From NCBI GenBank assembly GCA_964645045.1, contig CAZXYZ010000042.1, positions 1-64,000 of the forward strand: a DNA stretch of 64,000 bases, read 5' to 3'. Under the pieces are notes generated by a model. The model searched no databases and had not been told where the DNA came from. It worked only from the letters and a program-made list of their open reading frames with translations. A program made the position numbers and the translations under genes. Numbering within the stretch: position 1 is the stretch's first letter; each line of letters opens with the position of its first letter. This document shows positions 58,772 through 64,000 of the stretch, in pieces. Source of the DNA: Anammoximicrobium sp964645045 (GTDB lineage Bacteria; Planctomycetota; Planctomycetia; Pirellulales; Pirellulaceae).

Positions 58772-59083
58772 TGCGTTATTCCTCGTCGGCGCCCGACGTC
58801 AGCCGTCGCAGCGCCGCTGCATTGCTTTCAGATCTTGGGACTAAGCCAGCTTGAGAACGCCTCCTTTTTACACGAAACTCGCGGCGGAGAATAGGTTTGT
58901 CGCGAGGGAACGCGGTCAAGGGATGCAGGAAAGGGGGGCAGGAACGGACTTGAAGCGCTCGATGATTTTGCTTCGGATTAGGGTAATTCTCAACCGCGCG
59001 CGGTATAACTCACGGGCAAGACGCGAAGAACGCGAAGTCCCATGCACTGCAAACAGTCAAAATGTGTGCGTCCTGCATGCATT
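58772..59083. other. Divergent intergenic stretch, no gene seen
   Basis: Lies between the S41 gene (minus) and the GH20 gene (plus) and so should hold promoters for both. No box stands out. It contains near-repeats of aagacgcgaagaacgcgaag and ends at the palindromic element 59084-59154. Confidence 0.4.
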
Positions 59084-59154
59084 TCGTTTAACGGCAAGCT
59101 GAAGGCGTCGGCGCTGATGGTAAACACAGTCGCCTTCGGCTTGCCGTTAAACGA
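59084..59154. repeat. Palindromic intergenic element with 24-bp arms
   Basis: TCGTTTAACGGCAAGC then TGAAGGCG (59084-59107) and CGCCTTCG then GCTTGCCGTTAAACGA (59131-59154) are inverted copies with one mismatch around a 23-base centre. It lies 95 bases upstream of the GH20 start. Scrambled parts of the same words occur at 15873-15905. Confidence 0.8.
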
Positions 59155-59248
59155 CCTTGGTTGCGGCTGAAGGCCACGCCACGTCCTTCGCACCTTGGCG
59201 GTGAAACGAAAAAGGCCGGATCGAACTGCGTTCTGGGAGGAGTGTGTT

Positions 59249-62200
59249 ATGGAGCATCTCTTGTCGCTGGGCTGGTTCCTTCTGGGAACGAGCATCTGCC
59301 TGGAAGTTGCCGCAGGTACCACACGCGCGGCGGAAGCGGATGGGCTGCGGCTGGTGCCGTATCCCAAGAAGGTCACGCTCGCCGAGGGTACGTTTGACCT
59401 CCAGCGGCCTCTGGTGCTCGAACGGCCGCCGGGTGTTGGGGACACCGACGTGGCGCTGATCGCTGCGGAAATGCAGCGGGCCGGATTGCCTGAGCCGAAA
59501 TCGGCGACGGCGCAGCCGCCGGCTGCGGCCGATGCGTTCTGGCTGCGGTTGGCCGTGTCTTCGGGCTCCGATCGGCCGACGTGCCGGTTCCGGGAGGACG
59601 CCGGGGCCGAAGACTACCAGTTGCGAATCGAACGCGACGCGATCACGGGTTGCGGCCGGGGCCCGGCCGGGCTGTTTTACGCCGTGCAGACGCTGTGTCA
59701 ATTGATCCGGGCGAACCGGGACGGCACGGAACTGCCTTGCCTGGCCGTGGAAGACTGGCCATCGCTGAAATGGCGCTGTGCCCAAGACGACTTGACGCGC
59801 GGCCCCAGTTCCACGCTGGCGACGCTCCGGCGCGGGGTCGATTTGGGGGCGTCGTTGAAGCTGAACATGTTCACGTACTACATGGAATACCAGTTCGCGT
59901 TTGCGAAGCATCCCGAGATTGGACCGCCGGACGGATCGCTGGAACCGGCCGAATTGCAGGCCCTGGTTTCCCATGCGCAGAAGTTGCATACCGAGGTGCT
60001 GGGCAACCAACAATCATTCGGGCATTTCGGTTGGATCCTGCGAAAACCGCAATACGCCGCCCTGGGCGAGAACCGCGACGTGCTCTGCCCGGTCAAGGAG
60101 GAGACGTACCAGCTGTTGGATGACATGTACTCGGAGGTCTGTCCGCTGCTGCCCTTCGAGATGTTCAACGTCTGCTGCGACGAGACGTGGGGGCTGGGCG
60201 AAGGGCCGTCCCAAGAGTTCGCCCGGCAGATCGGCCCGGGCGGCGTGTACGTGCGGCACATCCGCCGCGTCCATGATCTGCTGCAAACGAAGTACCGCAA
60301 GCGGATGATGATGTGGGGCGACATTATCCTGCAGCACCCCGACAAGCTGGACCAGGTTCCCAAAGACACCGTGATGCTGACGTGGGGCTATGGCCCGCGG
60401 GAGAGTTTCGAGGACCAGATCCTGCCGTTCAAGAATTCGGGCTACGAGTTCTTCGTCTGCCCGGGGATCAGCAATTGGAGCCGGATTCTGCCGGATTTTG
60501 GCGTGGCGACGGTAAACATCCGCAACTTTGTCCGCGACGGCGCCAAGCACGGCGCGATCGGAATGCTGAATACCGATTGGGAAGATGACGGCGAGGCGTT
60601 GCAGGGCTACCGCTGGCACGGCCACGCGTGGGGCGCCGAGTGTGCGTGGAACGCCTCGACGACGTCGCCCGAGGACTTCAACCGCCGGATTGGGGCCGTC
60701 GTGTTTGGCGAGCCGGGCGACCATTTCGGCCAGGCGATCCAGTTGCTGGCCCAAACGCACGGGTTGCCGGGAATGCAAGGCATGCAGAACCGGCGTTTCT
60801 GGGAGAACGACTTTCAGCCCAATCGCAGTGCCGCGGCCATCCGGAAATCGTCGGACCGGTTGCTGGAACTGGTCCGGCCGGCGATCGAGCACCTGAAGGC
60901 GTGCCGCCAACAGGCCACGGTCAATGCCGACTTGCTGGACGCCTTCCTGCACGGCGCGCGGCGGATGGAGTTGATCGCCACGCGGATGCAGGATGGATTC
61001 CAAGCGGCGCAGCTGTACGCCCAGGCCGTCGAACTCCCGCCCCGGGAATCGTTGCCCAAGCTGGAGCAAATCGAGCCCTTGGTCCGAGCCAACCGAGATG
61101 CTCACGAGGCGCTGGGCCGCGAGTTTGAACGGCTGTGGCGAGCCGACTGCAAACCATTCACACTGGACAAAACGATGACCCGTTATGCGGCCACGGTCAA
61201 GTGGTACGACGGGGTTCTGGGACAATTGGCTGCGGCCCGCCAAGCTGCCCAAACCGGCCAGAGTCTACCCACGCCGGAGACGATCGGCATCGCTCTGCCC
61301 GACAAGTATACGCGGCGCACCCGCCCACACCGGATCGGAGCGACGCCGCTGGACGCGGACGCGCCGTGGGCCGATGCGGAGGCAAAGTCCCGGTTGGGGT
61401 TGGTGGTCAAGACCGGGGGTGTCACGCGGACCGAATTGCCGATCGAATTGGACATCGCACTACCGGCGGAAATCGCGGCTGGGTCCGCGCGGGCATTCTG
61501 GGCCGCTGGAGCTGGCGAGACGCAGGAAATCCTGGTCCAATTGGAGCCTTCCGACTTACCGGGCAAGACGCGGCTCACGCTGGTGATTCCCGGCCCGACC
61601 GCCGCGGGCTCCGAGGCGCGCGTCCACGTGTATTTTGGCCTCCCGAACCCGGCGCCGCCGTTAGCGACCGCCGTTTCCACCGGCGAAGCCGAGAGTGGAA
61701 TGCGCTGGATTGAGAACGATCAACTCCGCCTGCTCCTAGGCCCGGAAGGCGCGCACTTGTACCGCTGGGAAGTGAAATCGCTGGGTGGACGCGACTTGAC
61801 GCAGCCCGGCGAGCGCGATTGGGCCGGGTTCGCGGATGCCGGGCACGCCGGCCGCAACTTGCCCAACACGTTGGTCTGCACCCGGCGCGGGCCGGCACTG
61901 GTGCAGTATCGCTGCACCGACGAAACGGGCCTGGAAAAGACAATCAACTGCTTTGGCGGCACGCCTTGGGTGGAAGTGATGCTGAACGAGCCGGTCACGT
62001 ACTATTGGGACTTCGATCACACCGCCAACTTTGCCGCCGACGGCCCCACACCCGGCGAGTACCTCTTTTCCAGCGGCCAGAGCGGTCCCGTCGGAAAACA
62101 GGCGGACGGCGTGACAGCCCAAGTGAAAGCGAGCGGCGCTCGCTGGGTTGTCAAGTTCCATCGCGAGACGGAACTCGCGCTGGGCTTGGTTTCCCCGGAT

Positions 62201-62398
62201 CAGCCCGGTTCATTTTGCGTCGCTCCCGGTGGGGGCGCAGGCGGCGTCGGCATCGAGAACTCGCCGCCCATCAGCCACTTCGTCACCTTCGGCGGGCGTC
62301 TGACCGGCGAGCCCAAGATGCGCATGGAAAGCCTGCGGCAGACGCTCGCGCTGGGCGACCAGCCGGAAGTCGTGCTGTATGCCGTGGAGAGCAAGTGA
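59249..62398 (+). CDS. Secreted GH20-type glycosidase (beta-N-acetylhexosaminidase-like) with long C-terminal region
   Basis: The 1049-aa protein starts at ATG 59249 (GGGAGGAG 7 bases upstream) with a signal peptide ending near TTRAAEA. Residues about 30-165 are the GH20b N-terminal domain (LRLVPYPKKVTLAEGTFDL, GRGPAGLFYAVQTLCQLI). The TIM barrel (about 170-530) has the catalytic Asp-Glu pair Asp311-Glu312 in CCDETWGLG, with MMWGDIIL and WEDDGEALQGYRWHGHAWGA further on. Normal GH20 enzymes use the substrate N-acetyl group, positioned by this Asp. The C-terminal about 500 residues comprise a helical segment and two beta-rich segments (LRLLLGPEGAHLYRWEVKSL) that I cannot assign. The substrate, an amino-sugar glycan or glycosaminoglycan, is uncertain. 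Confidence 0.82.
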   Translation: MEHLLSLGWFLLGTSICLEVAAGTTRAAEADGLRLVPYPKKVTLAEGTFDLQRPLVLERPPGVGDTDVALIAAEMQRAGLPEPKSATAQPPAAADAFWLRLAVSSGSDRPTCRFREDAGAEDYQLRIERDAITGCGRGPAGLFYAVQTLCQLIRANRDGTELPCLAVEDWPSLKWRCAQDDLTRGPSSTLATLRRGVDLGASLKLNMFTYYMEYQFAFAKHPEIGPPDGSLEPAELQALVSHAQKLHTEVLGNQQSFGHFGWILRKPQYAALGENRDVLCPVKEETYQLLDDMYSEVCPLLPFEMFNVCCDETWGLGEGPSQEFARQIGPGGVYVRHIRRVHDLLQTKYRKRMMMWGDIILQHPDKLDQVPKDTVMLTWGYGPRESFEDQILPFKNSGYEFFVCPGISNWSRILPDFGVATVNIRNFVRDGAKHGAIGMLNTDWEDDGEALQGYRWHGHAWGAECAWNASTTSPEDFNRRIGAVVFGEPGDHFGQAIQLLAQTHGLPGMQGMQNRRFWENDFQPNRSAAAIRKSSDRLLELVRPAIEHLKACRQQATVNADLLDAFLHGARRMELIATRMQDGFQAAQLYAQAVELPPRESLPKLEQIEPLVRANRDAHEALGREFERLWRADCKPFTLDKTMTRYAATVKWYDGVLGQLAAARQAAQTGQSLPTPETIGIALPDKYTRRTRPHRIGATPLDADAPWADAEAKSRLGLVVKTGGVTRTELPIELDIALPAEIAAGSARAFWAAGAGETQEILVQLEPSDLPGKTRLTLVIPGPTAAGSEARVHVYFGLPNPAPPLATAVSTGEAESGMRWIENDQLRLLLGPEGAHLYRWEVKSLGGRDLTQPGERDWAGFADAGHAGRNLPNTLVCTRRGPALVQYRCTDETGLEKTINCFGGTPWVEVMLNEPVTYYWDFDHTANFAADGPTPGEYLFSSGQSGPVGKQADGVTAQVKASGARWVVKFHRETELALGLVSPDQPGSFCVAPGGGAGGVGIENSPPISHFVTFGGRLTGEPKMRMESLRQTLALGDQPEVVLYAVESK

Positions 62399-62399
62399 A

Positions 62400-62575
62400 C
62401 CCAAACGTTGCAGAAATCCCGGCGAACGATGGGCGTCAGCCCATCGGTGCATTGTCTCGGCAACCGCTTTTCCAACCATCTGCTGATTTCACCGAAGGTG
62501 ATATTGCGAACCCGTTGCGCAAATGTGCGGGCACGTGGAAAACCGGCGGGCTTACGCCAGCCGTTCGCCTCTCGG
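62400..62575 (+). repeat. Duplicated 176-bp element, copy 2
   Basis: Inverted partner of 49751-49926, aligning without gaps. It begins one base after the GH20 stop codon. Its open frame would read NPNVAEIPANDGRQPIGALS onward, sharing most residues with copy 1. Confidence 0.8.
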
Positions 62576-62629
62576 TATGCAACCACGGGGTGAAGGGACG
62601 TGGGCAACTGGGAGAAGTTCTCGCCCGAC

Positions 62630-62671
62630 AGGCAGTGATACTCAGGCAGTGATACTCAGGCAGTGTTTCTC
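62630..62671. repeat. 14-bp tandem repeat, three units
   Basis: aggcagtgatactc occurs twice exactly, then once as aggcagtgtttctc. It lies in the gap between the GH20 gene and the beta-propeller gene; nothing else is seen in 62576-62766. Confidence 0.8.
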
Positions 62672-62766
62672 GCCAGTTTTTTCGCCCGTTGCCAGACGGC
62701 TCCCGCTGAGCTACGTTGAGCGTCTGGGTGTTTGTACTTCCACAACCTTCCTGCAGCGGTTGCCAC

Positions 62767-63690
62767 ATGACGCGAATGACTTTGATGCTGATCTGTGTAT
62801 TGGCGGGATGGGGACGAACGGAGGCGTGGGCGGCCGAGGCCACTTCTTTTGTCGAGGGCAAACCGTTCGCCTGCACGGACTACACTGCCAAGAAGGTGTT
62901 CCTGGTGGGGCCGGACGGCAAGGTCACCTGGGAGTACTCGAGCGGAACCTGCAACGACCTGTGGGTCCTGCCCAGTGGCAACCTGCTGTTCAACACAGGG
63001 TTCGGCGTCCGGGAAATCACGCGCGAGAAGCAGGTCGCGTTCGATTACACCACGAAGAGCGAGGTCTACGCCTGCCAACGGCTGGCCAACGGCAACACGT
63101 TTGTCGGCGAGTGCAACAGTGGGCGGCTGATCGAGTTGACGCCGGCTGGCGAGGTCGTCAAAGCGATCCGCCTGTTACCGGAAGGGACCGACGGCGGTCA
63201 TGCCTATATCCGCAACGCCCGCTGCCTGACGAATGGCAACTATCTGGTGGCTCATTACGCCGCGGAAGCGGTGCGGGAGTACGATCCCCAAGGCCGCAAG
63301 GTCTGGGAAGCCGCTGCGCCCGGCGGCCCGCACAGCGTCGCGCGGCTGCCCAACGGCCACACGCTGATCGCCACCGGTGACAAACGCCAGGACCCACGGC
63401 TGATCGAAGTCGACGCCGAGGCTCAAGTCGTGTGGCAAGTCAGCAATGCGGACCTGCCGGAACGGCCGTTGAAGTTCCTGACCGGATTCCACCGTCTGCC
63501 CAACGGCAACACGTTGATCAGCAATTGGCTTGGTCACGGCCAGTTCGGCAAGGCCCCGCATCTGCTCGAAATCACTCCCGAAAAACGCATCGTCTGGTCC
63601 TACGCGAACCATACCGACATGCGGACAATCTCTTCCGTCCAGGTATTGGACGCCGACGACATGCCCTTGCCGGGCGCGACGATCCACTAA
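62767..63690 (+). CDS. Secreted beta-propeller protein (PQQ/arylsulfotransferase-like repeats)
   Basis: The 307-aa protein has a signal peptide (MTRMTLMLICVLAGWGRTEA). About six repeats follow, each with a xLPxGNxLx strand: LWVLPSGNLLFNTG, QRLANGNTFVGECN, CLTNGNYLVAHYA, VARLPNGHTLIATG and FHRLPNGNTLISNW, alternating with PxGKVxW strands (VGPDGKVTWEYSS, DPQGRKVWEAAA, TPEKRIVWSY). This is the pattern of planctomycete PQQ-like or arylsulfotransferase-like beta-propellers. No cofactor or catalytic residue can be assigned. The start is ATG 62767; ATG 62776 is also possible, and no strong ribosome binding site is visible. It follows the GH20 gene on the same strand after 368 bases. Confidence 0.8.
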   Translation: MTRMTLMLICVLAGWGRTEAWAAEATSFVEGKPFACTDYTAKKVFLVGPDGKVTWEYSSGTCNDLWVLPSGNLLFNTGFGVREITREKQVAFDYTTKSEVYACQRLANGNTFVGECNSGRLIELTPAGEVVKAIRLLPEGTDGGHAYIRNARCLTNGNYLVAHYAAEAVREYDPQGRKVWEAAAPGGPHSVARLPNGHTLIATGDKRQDPRLIEVDAEAQVVWQVSNADLPERPLKFLTGFHRLPNGNTLISNWLGHGQFGKAPHLLEITPEKRIVWSYANHTDMRTISSVQVLDADDMPLPGATIH

Positions 63691-63720
63691 AGAGCCCCGC
63701 TAACTGCGGTCCCCAAGAAA

Positions 63721-63753
63721 CGCAAAAACCTCCGCCGGAGGCTCCGGCGGAGG
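63721..63753 (-). terminator. Intrinsic terminator for the minus-strand gene at 63773
   Basis: On the minus strand CCTCCGCCGGAG and CTCCGGCGGAGG form a 12-bp stem around one central base (63729-63753), followed at once by TTTTT (63728-63724). It lies 20 bases past the stop of the gene to the right and between two convergent genes. Confidence 0.85.
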
Positions 63754-63772
63754 TAGGCACTGGGCGGGCAAG

Positions 63773-64000
63773 TTACTTCGCTTTGTAATCCAAATTCCAC
63801 CAGCCGTCATCCCATTTCAGCGTTACTTTCCGCCATCCCAGCGGGACTTGCGGATAGGGGTAGAACGGGCCAATGTAAGGCCAGGCAGACGGCGAGTACT
63901 GCTTGGGATACGTTACCGCGGCGTAGTTCGGGTGGGCCGCATAGGTCGGCCACGCGTAGCCGGGCATACTGGGCTGATCGTACCTGGCGGGCATGGCCGC
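63773..64000 (-). CDS. Tyr/Pro-rich hypothetical protein, C-terminal part; runs off right edge
   Basis: The frame is open to the window end, and the first Met inside (63994) is probably not the start. The visible 75 residues are rich in Tyr, Pro, Trp and Ala (SMPGYAWPTYAAHPNYAAVT, SAWPYIGPFYPYPQVPLGW) and end in RKVTLKWDDGWWNLDYKAK. The closing block with VPLGWRKVTLKWDDGWW is, as far as I recall, a recurrent end of planctomycete proteins of unknown function. The composition suggests an extracytoplasmic structural protein. The intrinsic terminator at 63721-63753 supports the strand. Confidence 0.6.
   Translation of the reverse strand, partial: AAMPARYDQPSMPGYAWPTYAAHPNYAAVTYPKQYSPSAWPYIGPFYPYPQVPLGWRKVTLKWDDGWWNLDYKAK

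Noticed and set aside
1..64000. tRNA or rRNA genes
   Set aside because: I looked for T-loop GTTCGA-type and 16S/23S core words and found none in a believable context.

Overview
The window looks like a chromosomal stretch of a planctomycete, probably of the Pirellulales type, and probably a draft or metagenome assembly because it holds a 100-base N gap. The clues are GC-rich coding sequence, three secreted proteins with the planctomycete LEPR-XLL N-terminal motif (LEPLEHRLCL, VEPLEDRRLL, LEPLEDRRLL), dockerin-type C-termini, the rsfS-argS pair, a bacterial type A RNase P RNA, and abundant intergenic palindromes. This placement is inference from family content; no rRNA or tRNA gene was seen.

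Layout. 1-2507 (minus): frameshifted beta-propeller/beta-helix exoprotein running off the left edge. 2508-3369: gene remnants and a palindromic repeat. 3370-5765 (minus): argS and rsfS. 5954-6373 (minus): RNase P RNA. 6547-9296 (plus): intact phosphopantetheinyl transferase, broken fatty acyl-AMP ligase, a palindromic element, a broken sulfotransferase end and a free-standing polyketide-synthase-type dehydratase, apparently the ruins of a polyketide locus. 9462-18738 (minus): an arabinoxylan set (MarR regulator, double-domain esterase, GH51, fused GH10-GH62, GH43) behind a promoter with a perfect palindrome between its -35 and -10. 18844-19411: radical-SAM remnant, repeats and a hairpin terminator.

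19429-48111 (minus) is one open gene for about 9,560 residues: LEPR-XLL start, subtilisin-like protease, thousands of residues of beta-strand repeats, RTX-like calcium repeats, PPC, CHRD, Ig-like, VWA and FG-GAP-like segments, and a dockerin pair. It contains an 801-base stretch present twice, 2,934 bases (978 codons) apart and identical by eye. Just upstream lies a papain-fold protein that has lost its catalytic Cys and His. 49956-50711 is a winged-helix-like hypothetical. After the gap, 51317-53704 (plus) encodes a second LEPR-XLL/beta-helix/dockerin protein whose tail resembles that of the giant protein.

54204-58771 (minus) is a coupled pair: an active-looking S41 C-terminal processing protease followed by an NPCBM/HtrA-like PDZ protein whose catalytic Ser is Ala. 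59249-62398 (plus) is a GH20-type secreted glycosidase, 62767-63690 (plus) a secreted beta-propeller, and 63773-64000 (minus) a Tyr/Pro-rich protein fragment. At least six kinds of palindromic or duplicated intergenic elements occur, one of them a 176-base element present twice in inverted orientation (49751-49926 and 62400-62575).
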